Of a DNA stretch of 64,000 nt, positions 43,430 through 52,524 are shown one piece after another (position 1 is the stretch's first letter; every line of letters starts with the position of its first letter). The notes below the pieces were generated by a model, which saw nothing but the letters and a program-made list of their open reading frames with translations, did no database searches and was not told the origin of the DNA. Location of the stretch: the NCBI RefSeq assembly GCF_043555935.1, contig NZ_JBIGIB010000001.1:682001-746000 (forward strand), in the 5' to 3' direction. The stretch is from Pelomonas baiyunensis (GTDB lineage Bacteria > Pseudomonadota > Gammaproteobacteria > Burkholderiales > Burkholderiaceae_C). A program made the position numbers and the translations under genes.

Positions 43430-43435
43430 TACAAT
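43430..43435 (+). promoter_or_regulatory. TACAAT -10 element 7 nt before the kinase ATG
   Basis: TACAAT (43430-43435) is followed by exactly 7 nt and the ATG at 43443, with no Shine-Dalgarno between. Transcription would start at or next to the A of ATG. The -35 region is poor. Confidence 0.45.
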
Positions 43436-43442
43436 CCATTGC

Positions 43443-44801
43443 ATGACCAGCCTCAGCGACGACAGCGCGCCCTTGGCTCGGCGCGAGCAGCGTCGGGTGC
43501 CCATGCGGCTGCTGGTGGCGGGCCTGGCGCTGGCCGTGGCGCTGATGCTGGCCTTCGGCGGGCTGGTGGTGTTGGCCCTGATGCGTGTGTGGGGCGGCGA
43601 GGTCGGTCTCGTGCACGCTGCGTTGGTGCTGACGGCGTTCTTCACCGGCATGTTGTTGCTGGTGGCCGCTGGCCTGGGTTGGCACGTGGGCGTGCGCCTG
43701 ACCCGACAGCGCCTGGCCGAACCGCTGCGCGAAGCGCGCCAACAGTTGTTGATTCAGGCGCAGTTGCAGCGCGATTGGCAGTGGGCCACCGACGCACAAC
43801 ACCGGCTCGTGCGTTGGCAGGCGCCGCAAGGCGCGCCGTCGTCCTCGTGGGTGGGCACGGGCATGGGCACCCAGCAGCTGTGGGAGCGGTTCAGCGGTTC
43901 CGAAGTGGCGGCGCAACTGCGCGCCCGGCTGGACGCGCATCAGCCCTTTGTCGATCTGGCGGCTTGCAATGAGGCCGGCGCGGCATGGCAGTTGACCGGG
44001 CAGCCTTGCATCGACGCCAACGGTCATTTCTCGGGCTACTTGGGCACGGCACGGCCCGCGTCAGCGACGACGGCCGGGGCGAAGGGGGCTGCGGCCGCCG
44101 TGGTGTTGCCCAGTGCCAGCGCCGATGCCGATGCCGCCGCCGAGCAGGCCTCGTTCAGCTACAGCGTCTCGCACGATTTGCGGGCGCCGTTGCGGGTGGT
44201 GGAGGGCTTTGCCCGCATCTTGAAAGAGGACTACGGCAGCCGCCTGGACCGCGTGGGCAATGACCACCTGGACCGCGTGATGAGTGCCGCCGCGCGCATG
44301 AACAGCATGATCGACGCGCTGCTGTCGCTGAGCCAGCTCAGCACGCGGCCGCTGGCGTCGCAGCCGGTGCATCTGTCGCAGTTGGCCGGATTCATCCTCG
44401 ACGACCTGCGCCGCGCGGACCCTCAACGCGAGGTGGCGGTCAGCATCGAGCCGGGCCTGGTGGTGCAGGGCGACCCGACCTTGCTGCGCATGGTGCTGGA
44501 GAACCTGCTGGGCAACGCCTGGAAGTACAGCAGCAAGCAAGAGCGCGCGGAGATTGCCTTTGGCCAGCTGGAGCAGGGCGGCCACCGGGTGTACGTGGTG
44601 CGCGACAACGGCGCCGGCTTCGACATGCGGTTTGCCGAGCGGCTGTTCGGCGTGTTCCAGCGCCTGCACAGCGCCAGCGACTTCCAGGGCACCGGCGTGG
44701 GCCTGGCGCTGGTGCGGCGCATCGTGCGCCGCCACGGCGGCGACATCTGGGCCGAGTCGGCCGTGGGCGAGGGCGCCCGCTTCTATTTCACGCTGGGTTG
44801 A
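43443..44801 (+). CDS. Membrane sensor histidine kinase
   Basis: 452 residues. Two N-terminal membrane segments (about 20-46 and 55-80) with no large periplasmic loop, a PAS-like linker, then HisKA with SYSVSHDLRAPLRVVEGFAR and HATPase_c with N box ENLLGNAWKYS, G1 DNGAGFDM, F box LFGVFQRLH and G2 GTGVGLALV. Such bathy-like kinases often lack an adjacent partner; the divergent HPt/REC genes are the natural candidates. Confidence 0.92.
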   Translation: MTSLSDDSAPLARREQRRVPMRLLVAGLALAVALMLAFGGLVVLALMRVWGGEVGLVHAALVLTAFFTGMLLLVAAGLGWHVGVRLTRQRLAEPLREARQQLLIQAQLQRDWQWATDAQHRLVRWQAPQGAPSSSWVGTGMGTQQLWERFSGSEVAAQLRARLDAHQPFVDLAACNEAGAAWQLTGQPCIDANGHFSGYLGTARPASATTAGAKGAAAAVVLPSASADADAAAEQASFSYSVSHDLRAPLRVVEGFARILKEDYGSRLDRVGNDHLDRVMSAAARMNSMIDALLSLSQLSTRPLASQPVHLSQLAGFILDDLRRADPQREVAVSIEPGLVVQGDPTLLRMVLENLLGNAWKYSSKQERAEIAFGQLEQGGHRVYVVRDNGAGFDMRFAERLFGVFQRLHSASDFQGTGVGLALVRRIVRRHGGDIWAESAVGEGARFYFTLG

Positions 44802-44839
44802 TGGGTTGACACGCGCCGCCGCAGAAGGGCGCGAGCCGG

Positions 44840-45466
44840 TTAGCCCTTGCCCGGGCGGGCCAGCAGTTCCACCGCATCCACCAAGCGGCGCGCCTGCTCG
44901 GGCACGCTGTGGCCGTCGGCCGAGGCCAGGCTCAGCAGGCGGGCCAGCGCTTCGTCGCGCGGCAGCGAGAAGCGGTGCATCAAGACCCCCACGGCCAGGG
45001 CGGTGATGTCCAGCGTGGCGGGCACTTCACTGCCGGTGGCCGCGGGTGCCACCGCAGACGCGGCCGTGGCGGCGGTGGGCGGCGCCGCAGGGGGCGTGGC
45101 GCGTGCGAAGGCCGCTTCCACCGCGGGCACGATCTGCGAGATGTCCAGCGGCTTGACGAGGTAGGCCACCGCGCCCAGTTCCTTCACCTTGGTCACCGTG
45201 GCCTCGTCGGCAAAGGCCGAGAGGAACATGAACGGGGTTTGCAGGTATTCGCGCAGGTAGGCCGCCACGTCAAACCCGGTGAGGCCTTCCATGCGGATGT
45301 CCAGCAGCGCGAGCTGCGGGCGGTGCTCGCGGGCCAGCAGAATGGCGTCGTCTCCGTTGTCGGCATCGATGACATCGAAGCCGGCCTGCGTGAGCCCATA
45401 GCTCAGCGTGGCCAGCACCAGCCGGTCGTCGTCCACCACCAGGATCTTGCCCTTGCTCACCAGCAC
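44840..45466 (-). CDS. ANTAR-domain response regulator
   Basis: 208 residues: receiver domain 1-120 (KILVVDDDRLVLATLSYGL, LALLDIRMEGLTGF, YLVKPLD), an Ala/Pro linker, then a C-terminal ANTAR-like three-helix domain (about 152-205; ALAVGVLMHRFSLPRDEALA, LLSLASADGHSVPEQARRLV). ANTAR regulators bind paired RNA hairpins and act as antiterminators. It starts 1 nt after the cognate kinase gene ends. Confidence 0.85.
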   Translation of the reverse strand: MLVSKGKILVVDDDRLVLATLSYGLTQAGFDVIDADNGDDAILLAREHRPQLALLDIRMEGLTGFDVAAYLREYLQTPFMFLSAFADEATVTKVKELGAVAYLVKPLDISQIVPAVEAAFARATPPAAPPTAATAASAVAPAATGSEVPATLDITALAVGVLMHRFSLPRDEALARLLSLASADGHSVPEQARRLVDAVELLARPGKG

Positions 45467-45467
45467 C

Positions 45468-47930
45468 TCAGGAAGCGTGTTTTGTGGCGGGATTGTGAAC
45501 CACGCTGGGCGGCATCAATTCCAGGCGGCATACCACGTCGGTTTCGACCTGTGCCAGGCTCAAGATCGCACTGCGCCGCGGCAGCAGCGCCCGCACCAGG
45601 CCCAGGCCTGACACCCCGCTGCGGATGGCCCCCAGCTCGAAGCCCTCGGGCAGCTGGCCGGCGTTGGCAATCTCGACGGCCACGCCGCCCAGGTCGCAGA
45701 TGAGCTGGCAGCGCACCGGCGCGCCCTGGCCGTGCCGCAGCGCGTTGCCCAGCAACTCGTTCAGGCTCAGTGCGATTGGAATGGCTTCGGCCTCGGGCAG
45801 GCACCAGTCGTCCAGCAGGGCGCCGCCCTCGGCGGTGGTGGTGATGACACGGCCCTGCATGCGCTGCACCGAGCCGACGATGGCGTCGAACACCCGCTTG
45901 ATCAGCAGCGGGCCGGAGGCGCCCACCTGCAGGCCGTACACCTGCGCAATGGCCTGCACCTGGCCCACGGCTTCCTTCAGCACCGGCGCCACTTCGGGCC
46001 GACGTGCGGCGGTTTGCTGCAGCAGGCCGGCCACGCCTTGCAGGTTGTTCTTGATGCGGTGGTGCACCTCGCGCACCAGCAGCTCGCGCTGCGCAATGGC
46101 GGCCTGCAGCCGGGCCTGCTCGGCGGCGCGCTGCTCGGTCACGTCGCTGGCCACCATCAGCAGCCATTGCGGCGCATCGCCCGGCGTGGTGCCGGCCAGG
46201 TGCAGCAGCCGGGTGTCCCACAGCCGCGTGCCCTGCGGGCCAGGCACCGGATATTCCCGCTGCACCAGGGCTTGCGAGGCCAGGGCCTCGCGCATGTCGG
46301 CCTCCACACGGGCGCCCAGCTCGGAGCCGAACAGGCGGGTGGGGTCGCCGTCCAGCAGCGCATCTTCGGGCAAGCCAGCCAGGGCTGCGGCCGCCTGGTT
46401 GAGCTTCACGATGCGTAGGGTTTGGGCCTCGTGCAGGGTGATGGCCAGCGGCGCGCCTTCGATGATGCGGGCAAGCGACGCCTCGGCCAGGCGCGTCTGG
46501 GCCTCGGCTGCGCGGCGGCGGTCGATGTCCAGCAGCGCGTAGGTGGTCTGCACGCCGCCGTCGTCGCGCGGGGTCTGCACCGCGTTGCCGATGACCCAGA
46601 ACTGCCGTCCGTCGCGCCCGCGCAGCTGGCACTCGAACACGTCGCTGCCCGGCTCGGCGTGGAAGGCGTGGTCGTCATCGTCCGGCGCCAGCACGCCCAG
46701 CGGCTGGCCCTGCACTTCGTCCAACTCGCAACCAAACATGCGCCGCGCGGAGCGGTTCATCCACTCGATGCCGTGCGCGCCCACGGTGACGATGCCCACC
46801 AGCACCGAGTCGAGCACGGCGCGCTCGCTCTCGGCGCGCAGCAGCAGGGCGTTCTCAGCCTGCGCCTGCGCGGTGACATCGAGCGTGACGACGGATGTGG
46901 AGCGGCGCCCGCCGGCCAGCACGCCGGGGGCCACGCGGGTGAGCAGCCAACGACGCCCCAGCTCGGGGTGGCGCACCGCGTAGCGCACCTCCACCGCATC
47001 ACCCCGCTTGAGGGCGCGCTGCAGGCGCTCGAACTCCGGCAGCGAGGCGGGCTCCACCAGGTCCCGGTGAATGCCTTGCAGCGAACCCACGGGCAATTTG
47101 CTGCCGGCGCGCAGCGGCGCCGTCTTGCGGTGGGACTTGAGCCAGCCGGCTTCGGGCTGGAAGGTGGCCAGGCCCACGGCGGCGGTGTCCATGAGGGCGT
47201 CCAGCTGCTGGTGCGCGAGATCGCGTTCACGCAGGGGGCTTTGGTCTTCCAGCGCGGCCAGCAGCAGGGTGCGTTCGCCCTGGCGCCACAGGCGCAGGCG
47301 CGCCAGCAGCCAGTGGGACTGGCCGTGCCGGTCGGTGAACTCGGCTTCCGTGATGAGGGCCGGGTCTTGCGGCCGTTGCGCCGCCAACGCCGGCAGCGGG
47401 GCGCCGTGATGCCAGCCCAGCAGGGCCTGCAGCAGGTCGGGCAGCTCGTTGAGCGAGGCGGGCGCGTCGGGCCCCGCCGTGGGTGGGGCATGCAGGGCCG
47501 CGAAGGCGGCGTTTTTCCGCAGCACGCGGCCGGTGGTGGCATCGGCCAGCAGCGCCGGCCCGGCGGCCAGGGCCAGCCACTCGGCCAGCGGTGGGTCCTG
47601 CGCCTGCGCAGCGCTCAGCCGGGCATGCAGCAGCCAGTTGGGCCGGTCGCGCAGCAGGTGCAGGGTGGCGCGCTGGCCATCGGGCAGTTTGAGCGGCGGG
47701 GCGGGCGGGGCCGGGCGGGTGGCGTCAATGGCGCGCGTGGCCTCGCGCAGCCAGGCATCCAGTCGCCCGCCGGCGGCCTGGCGCAGGGCCCGCCAGCCTT
47801 CGGCGGTGTCGGGGCCCAGCCAGTCGCGGGCGGCGGCGTTGCCGCGCAGGGCGGACAGGTCGGATCGCAGGGTCAGGATCGGGTCGCTGACCAGATCCAG
47901 CAGCGCGGCGGATGCGGGCAGGCCGAACAT
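45468..47930 (-). CDS. Multi-PAS histidine kinase, HisKA_2 family
   Basis: 820 residues, soluble. Several PAS-like modules lie in 1-610 (for example HGIEWMNRSARRMFGCELDE and GLPEDALLDGDPTRLFGSEL). The phosphoacceptor region REVHHRIKNNLQGVAGLLQQ near 620 is the HisKA_2 signature, and a compact ATPase domain follows (IALSLNELLGNALRHGQGAP, SGVSGLGLVRALL). This kinase type often pairs with ANTAR regulators; the pair is adjacent here with 1 nt between them. Confidence 0.9.
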   Translation of the reverse strand: MFGLPASAALLDLVSDPILTLRSDLSALRGNAAARDWLGPDTAEGWRALRQAAGGRLDAWLREATRAIDATRPAPPAPPLKLPDGQRATLHLLRDRPNWLLHARLSAAQAQDPPLAEWLALAAGPALLADATTGRVLRKNAAFAALHAPPTAGPDAPASLNELPDLLQALLGWHHGAPLPALAAQRPQDPALITEAEFTDRHGQSHWLLARLRLWRQGERTLLLAALEDQSPLRERDLAHQQLDALMDTAAVGLATFQPEAGWLKSHRKTAPLRAGSKLPVGSLQGIHRDLVEPASLPEFERLQRALKRGDAVEVRYAVRHPELGRRWLLTRVAPGVLAGGRRSTSVVTLDVTAQAQAENALLLRAESERAVLDSVLVGIVTVGAHGIEWMNRSARRMFGCELDEVQGQPLGVLAPDDDDHAFHAEPGSDVFECQLRGRDGRQFWVIGNAVQTPRDDGGVQTTYALLDIDRRRAAEAQTRLAEASLARIIEGAPLAITLHEAQTLRIVKLNQAAAALAGLPEDALLDGDPTRLFGSELGARVEADMREALASQALVQREYPVPGPQGTRLWDTRLLHLAGTTPGDAPQWLLMVASDVTEQRAAEQARLQAAIAQRELLVREVHHRIKNNLQGVAGLLQQTAARRPEVAPVLKEAVGQVQAIAQVYGLQVGASGPLLIKRVFDAIVGSVQRMQGRVITTTAEGGALLDDWCLPEAEAIPIALSLNELLGNALRHGQGAPVRCQLICDLGGVAVEIANAGQLPEGFELGAIRSGVSGLGLVRALLPRRSAILSLAQVETDVVCRLELMPPSVVHNPATKHAS

Positions 47931-47986
47931 GGATCAGCCGCCGCGCCGTGGGCGCTGCGTCGCGGCCAGACCAATCCCCAGCGATC

Positions 47987-49171
47987 TCATTCCAGCTGGG
48001 ACGCCTTGTGCAACGCGCGCAGCACGCAGGCGTTGATCTCGCCGGCGCCCAGCATCAGCGCGTCGGCGCGCTCGCGGTAGTCGAACACGCTCTCGGCTTC
48101 CACGGCCATCACCAGCTCGAGGTAGGGGCGGAAGGGGCCGCTTTCGTCCACCAGCGCCTGGCGCACGCGCTCGGGCACGGGGATGCTCTGCAGCAGCTTG
48201 TCGAAGGGCTGCTTGAGCATGTGGTCCAGCAGCGAGAACAGGCCGCAGATGAACATCTCGTCGCGTTGTTCGCGGTCGTCCATGCCGGCGGCCAGTTCTT
48301 CCATCAACAGACCGCGGCGCAGGGCACCGAACATGATGGGGCGCATGCTGTGGTCGTTGCTCGCGGTGGTGAGCAGCAGCGCCAGCCAGCGCTTGAGGCG
48401 GTTGTAGCCCAGCAGCATGATGGCGTGGCGGAAGCTGGACACCTCCACCGGCAGGCCGAACGCGGCCGAGTTCATGTAGCGCAGCAGCTTGAACGCGAGG
48501 CTCGGGTCGCGTTTGAGGGTCTGCTCCAGGCGCTCCACGTCGTCGCCCTGGTCGACGCGCGACATCAGCTCCACGATGACTTGCTGGTCGGCCGGGATCT
48601 CGGTCTTGGGGGCGCCGGGTTGGGCCTCGAAGGCGCCGTCCATGGGCCAGCCGATGACCTGGTCGGCCCCGCCGGCAAAGCTCGCCTCAATCGCGGCGGC
48701 GCCGCGCACCCCGGCGTGCACCTTGGGCACGCCCGCGGGGCCGGCCTGGCCGGGCTCCAGCAGCACCTGCTTGAACACCGCCGCCACCGGCGCCGGCAGC
48801 GGCGAACTGGGTAGGCCCTTGAGCAGCCCGGTGTGGCCGCCGGCCTTGAGCGTGGCGATGGCGTCGGTGTGCGCGGCGTCGGCGGCGATAAAGGCCGGAA
48901 TTTCGATCTGGCAGGGCTGGGCCGGCGGCTGCGCCAGCAGGTCGGTCAGCAGACCTTCGCCCTGCGGGCTGAGCACCAGGCCGCCCTTGGGCCACACCGC
49001 GGCGAGCGCCGGCAGCAGTTCGGCCGCATCGGCGCGGGCCTCGGGGCGCATGGGGATGAGGGTGAGCCGGGTGCCGGCGATGGCGCGCTGGCGGTCGATG
49101 ACCGGCGCGTAGCCCAGGGCGATGCCCGGGAGGACGGCGTGATCAAGGGCGTCGGGGGTGTTGTCAGACAT
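47987..49171 (-). CDS. HDOD-domain signalling protein (YuxH-like)
   Basis: 394 residues from MSDNTPDALDHAV. The N-terminal half resembles a degenerate EAL-type domain (GYAPVIDRQRAIAGTRLTLI), without catalytic residues. The C-terminal half is an HDOD domain (about 200-390; IVELMSRVDQGDDVERLEQT, LLRYMNSAAFGLPVEVSSFR, AIMLLGYNRLKRWLALLL). Such proteins regulate motility and biofilm in several proteobacteria. Lies between the kinase gene and flgL. Confidence 0.88.
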   Translation of the reverse strand: MSDNTPDALDHAVLPGIALGYAPVIDRQRAIAGTRLTLIPMRPEARADAAELLPALAAVWPKGGLVLSPQGEGLLTDLLAQPPAQPCQIEIPAFIAADAAHTDAIATLKAGGHTGLLKGLPSSPLPAPVAAVFKQVLLEPGQAGPAGVPKVHAGVRGAAAIEASFAGGADQVIGWPMDGAFEAQPGAPKTEIPADQQVIVELMSRVDQGDDVERLEQTLKRDPSLAFKLLRYMNSAAFGLPVEVSSFRHAIMLLGYNRLKRWLALLLTTASNDHSMRPIMFGALRRGLLMEELAAGMDDREQRDEMFICGLFSLLDHMLKQPFDKLLQSIPVPERVRQALVDESGPFRPYLELVMAVEAESVFDYRERADALMLGAGEINACVLRALHKASQLE

Positions 49172-49265
49172 GGCGCAGCGCGAAGGCGGTGAATGCGGCA
49201 GTCTGCCACGCCGCCCCGGCCTTGCTGCCGCCAAATCGTGACAGCTTCACGCCCGCCGGGCGCCG

Positions 49266-50486
49266 TCAGCCCTGGATGTACTGGAAGAGGGACATGCGCT
49301 GCACCATGGCGTAGGTTTTGAGCGCGGTGTCGTAGCCCGACTGCTGGTTCTGGAACTCTGAGATGCCTTGCACCATGTCCAGGTCTTCGGCCGCGCTGCG
49401 TTCCTCGGTGTTGTATTGCCTGAGCGCGGCCAGGCGGCTTTCGGTGCCGTCCAGGTTGTTCAGCCGCTCGCCAGTTTGGCTGCGCACGTTTTGCAGGCCC
49501 GACATGACGGCATCGATGTCGCGCAGCCGGCCGGAATTGCTTTGCGCAATCGCCGCGTTGGAGCGCAGCGGGGTTTGCAGTTCCTTGATGCTGCGGTCCA
49601 GCACGTCGAACACCTTCAGCGAGTTGGTGGCCGGGGCGATGGTGAACACGTCGCCATCGGCCGGCGTGCCGCTCACGGACACGCTGATGCCGTCGAAGGT
49701 GATGGCCTGGCCCGTCTTGTAGGTGCCGCCGGTCACGCCCGCGCCGGTGGTGGTGTTGACCACGCTGTAGGTCTGGCTGGGGGCGGTGCCGGAGATGCTG
49801 ATGCTGTAGCTGTTGGCCTGGTTGGCCTGCTGCAGCTGGGGGTCGATGACGCGGCCGGAATCGATCCAGGCTTGCGGTGGGTTGCCGGTGATGGCATTCA
49901 GGCCGGCGTCGGTCACAAAGCTGCCGTTGCCGCTGCGCGCCTGCTCCCAGGCGGTGCGGCCGTCGACCGAGAGCTGGAAGTTGTCGATGTTGCCGGTCTG
50001 GATCACGCCGGACACGCCGACGTAGTTCACGCCCGTGGCTTGGTCGAGGAACGGCGGCTTGGCTGCGCCCTGGCCCGAGAAGATGTAGCCGCCGGCGCCG
50101 TCCGGGCGGTTGGCGATGGCCAGCAGTTGGTCTCGGATGCCCTTGAGCTTGTTCGCCAGGCCCTGGCGCTCAGCGTCAGAGTAGCTGGCGTTGCCGGCGG
50201 CCATCACGGTCTCGCGGGCCTGTTGCAGCAGTTCGTTGGCGTCGCCCAGGGCCGATTCCGCCAGCGTCATGCTGTTGCGGCTGGCCTCCAGGGCGCGCTG
50301 GTTGGCTTCCACCCGGCCGATGGCCGCCAGCGCCCGCTCGGCCCGGGCGGCGCCGGTGGGGTCGTCGCTGGCCATTTGCACCCGCTTGCCGGAGGTGAGC
50401 TGTTGTTGCTGTTGCTGCATCGTCTCCTGCCGGCGTTGCAGGGTGGCGATGGCGGTGTCGTACTGGTGGGCGGTCGCAATTCTCAT
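49266..50486 (-). CDS. flgL: Flagellar hook-filament junction protein FlgL
   Basis: Junction protein between hook and filament. 406 residues. Flagellin-like N-terminus MRIATAHQYDTAIATLQRRQ with LTSGKRVQMASDDPTGAARA, and C-terminal helices (LDMVQGISEFQNQQSGYDTA, LKTYAMVQRMSLFQYIQG). The middle is expanded and Thr-rich (GAGVTGGTYKTGQAITF). It starts 15 nt after flgK ends. Confidence 0.97.
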   Translation of the reverse strand: MRIATAHQYDTAIATLQRRQETMQQQQQQLTSGKRVQMASDDPTGAARAERALAAIGRVEANQRALEASRNSMTLAESALGDANELLQQARETVMAAGNASYSDAERQGLANKLKGIRDQLLAIANRPDGAGGYIFSGQGAAKPPFLDQATGVNYVGVSGVIQTGNIDNFQLSVDGRTAWEQARSGNGSFVTDAGLNAITGNPPQAWIDSGRVIDPQLQQANQANSYSISISGTAPSQTYSVVNTTTGAGVTGGTYKTGQAITFDGISVSVSGTPADGDVFTIAPATNSLKVFDVLDRSIKELQTPLRSNAAIAQSNSGRLRDIDAVMSGLQNVRSQTGERLNNLDGTESRLAALRQYNTEERSAAEDLDMVQGISEFQNQQSGYDTALKTYAMVQRMSLFQYIQG

Positions 50487-50501
50487 GGGTCACCTCGAAG
50501 C

Positions 50502-52493
50502 TCAGCGTGAGGCAATGCGCATCAATTCATCGAACAAGGACTGCGCCGTCTGCAGCACCTTGGCGGCGGCCTGGTAGCCCTGCTGGTACTGCATCAGGCG
50601 TGAGGCTTCCTCGTCCAGGTTGACACCCGCTTGGCCGGAGCGGTTGGTTTCGGCGTCGCTGGCGACGCTGGTGGACACCTCCGACAGGTACTTCGCGCTT
50701 TGCACCCGGGCGCCCACATCGCTCATGGCGGCGGCGTAGGCGTCGTTGATGGTGGCACCGGGCACCCGGGTGGTGGAGCCGCTGCCGTTCACGATCAGCT
50801 GACCGCCGACGAAGCCCTCGGTCTGGATGTTCAGAAACGCCTTGGCGTTGCCGTTGTTGGTGCTGGCGTAGGTGGTGGGGTCGATGGAGATGCGATCGCC
50901 GGTACGCGGCACGCCGTTCGTGCGCAGCTCAAACCCCAGGTCGATGCCCGGTGGCTGGTTGCCGATGGCCTGGCCCGGGCTCCAGCTGCCGTTCAGCACG
51001 GAGCCGTCGGCCAGCGTCAGGTTGTAGAGCACGTTGGCCGCATTGGCGGGGTCCGGGCCGGTGAAGTCGACCGTGGCGGGGTATTTGGTCGGGTTGTAGT
51101 TGCTGTTGACGGCGTAGATGCTGTCAATGGTCAGCGTGCCGGTGTTGTTGACCGAGGTGGAGGCGGTGAGCGGCGACGCGGCGGCGATGCCGTTGGGGTC
51201 GTCCAGCACGCGGCGCATGTTCAGCGCAGCGCTGCCCACGGGCTCGATCAGGAAGCTCTCGCCCGCCGCCGGTGCGGCCGGGGAGAAGTTGAGGGTGAAG
51301 CCGTCCACCGTATCGCCGGCGTTCACGGCTTGCGTCTTGCCGTCAGACAGGCGCGTCAGCGTGTAGCTGCCGCTGACGCTGGAGGTGAGCTTGTAGCTGC
51401 TGGCCTGCAGCAGCGAAGCGTCGGCGATGGCCACCTGCACGCCGCTGAGGAAGTTGCCGGCGGCGTCGCGCTGGTTGGTGGTGGCGGGCATCACGCTGGG
51501 CGAGGCCACGTTGAAGATCTGCGCGCCCTGGCCGGGTGGGTTGGACAGGTCCAGACCCAAGGCGTTTTGGGTGTTCACCCGCGTGCCAATGGCTGCAGCC
51601 ATCTGGCCCAGCAGGTTTTTGGCGTCTTGCAGGTCGTGGTTCTGGAACGTGAGCAGGGCCGCCATGGAGCCGCCCGTCAGCACGCTTTCGTCCAGCGGGC
51701 GGGTCTGGCCGCCTTCCACCAGCGACAGCGCCGCGCGTTGCGCGTCGTACGGGTCGTTGGTGACTTGGAGCTTTGAGGCCTGGTTGCCCAGCACCAGCCG
51801 CTGCCCGCCGCCGATGAACACGCCGACCGTGTCGTCGTCGGCCGTGAGGGTGCTCACGGCCACGTGCTCGCCGAGTTGCGAAATCAGCAGCTCCCGCTTG
51901 TCCAGCAGGTCGTTGGGGGTGTGGCCGCCGCCCCGCACCTTCGCAATCTGGTCGTTCACCTCGGCAATCTGCTGCGCCAGCGCGTTCACCACCGACACGT
52001 TGGCCTTCAGGTCGCTCACCACGCCGGCCTGCAGGTCGTTGATCTGCTGCCCTGCGTTGGAGAAGCGCACGGCCAACTCGTTGGCGCGGCCCAAGGCCAC
52101 CTGGCGTGCCGAAGGGTCGCTCGGGCGGCTGGTCACGTCCACCATGGCGTTCAGGAACTGGCTGGCGGCGTAACCCAGGCCGTCGGTGCCGGGCGGGAAC
52201 AGCTTTTCCATGCGGGCCAGCTGCTCGGAGCGGGTGCTGTCGGCCATGGCGGTGGACTTGGCGTTCACCGCTTCGCGCGTCAGGTACTCGTTGTGCGACC
52301 GCACCACCGTCTGCACATCCACGCCCTTGCCGAAGAAGCCGGCGCCGGTGTACTGGCCGGGCGAGGTCGTCAACACGACCGACTGGCGCGAGTAGCCCGG
52401 CGTGTTCGCGTTGGCGATGTTCTGGCCGATGGTCTGCAGCGCCGCCTGGTTGGCGAACATCGCGCGAGCGCCGAGGGTGAGCAAGCCAGCCAT
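50502..52493 (-). CDS. flgK: Flagellar hook-associated protein FlgK
   Basis: First junction protein on the hook. 663 residues, somewhat longer than the enteric form. N-terminal rod/hook motif ANQAALQTIGQNIANANTPG, then GFFGKGVDVQTVVRSHNEYL and NDLLDKRELLISQLGEHV. C-terminus: NLDEEASRLMQYQQGYQAAA, ending SLFDELMRIASR. 31 nt downstream of flgJ. Confidence 0.97.
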   Translation of the reverse strand: MAGLLTLGARAMFANQAALQTIGQNIANANTPGYSRQSVVLTTSPGQYTGAGFFGKGVDVQTVVRSHNEYLTREAVNAKSTAMADSTRSEQLARMEKLFPPGTDGLGYAASQFLNAMVDVTSRPSDPSARQVALGRANELAVRFSNAGQQINDLQAGVVSDLKANVSVVNALAQQIAEVNDQIAKVRGGGHTPNDLLDKRELLISQLGEHVAVSTLTADDDTVGVFIGGGQRLVLGNQASKLQVTNDPYDAQRAALSLVEGGQTRPLDESVLTGGSMAALLTFQNHDLQDAKNLLGQMAAAIGTRVNTQNALGLDLSNPPGQGAQIFNVASPSVMPATTNQRDAAGNFLSGVQVAIADASLLQASSYKLTSSVSGSYTLTRLSDGKTQAVNAGDTVDGFTLNFSPAAPAAGESFLIEPVGSAALNMRRVLDDPNGIAAASPLTASTSVNNTGTLTIDSIYAVNSNYNPTKYPATVDFTGPDPANAANVLYNLTLADGSVLNGSWSPGQAIGNQPPGIDLGFELRTNGVPRTGDRISIDPTTYASTNNGNAKAFLNIQTEGFVGGQLIVNGSGSTTRVPGATINDAYAAAMSDVGARVQSAKYLSEVSTSVASDAETNRSGQAGVNLDEEASRLMQYQQGYQAAAKVLQTAQSLFDELMRIASR

Positions 52494-52524
52494 GGTTCAG
52501 GTTCCTTCCCGCATCAGTCCCACA

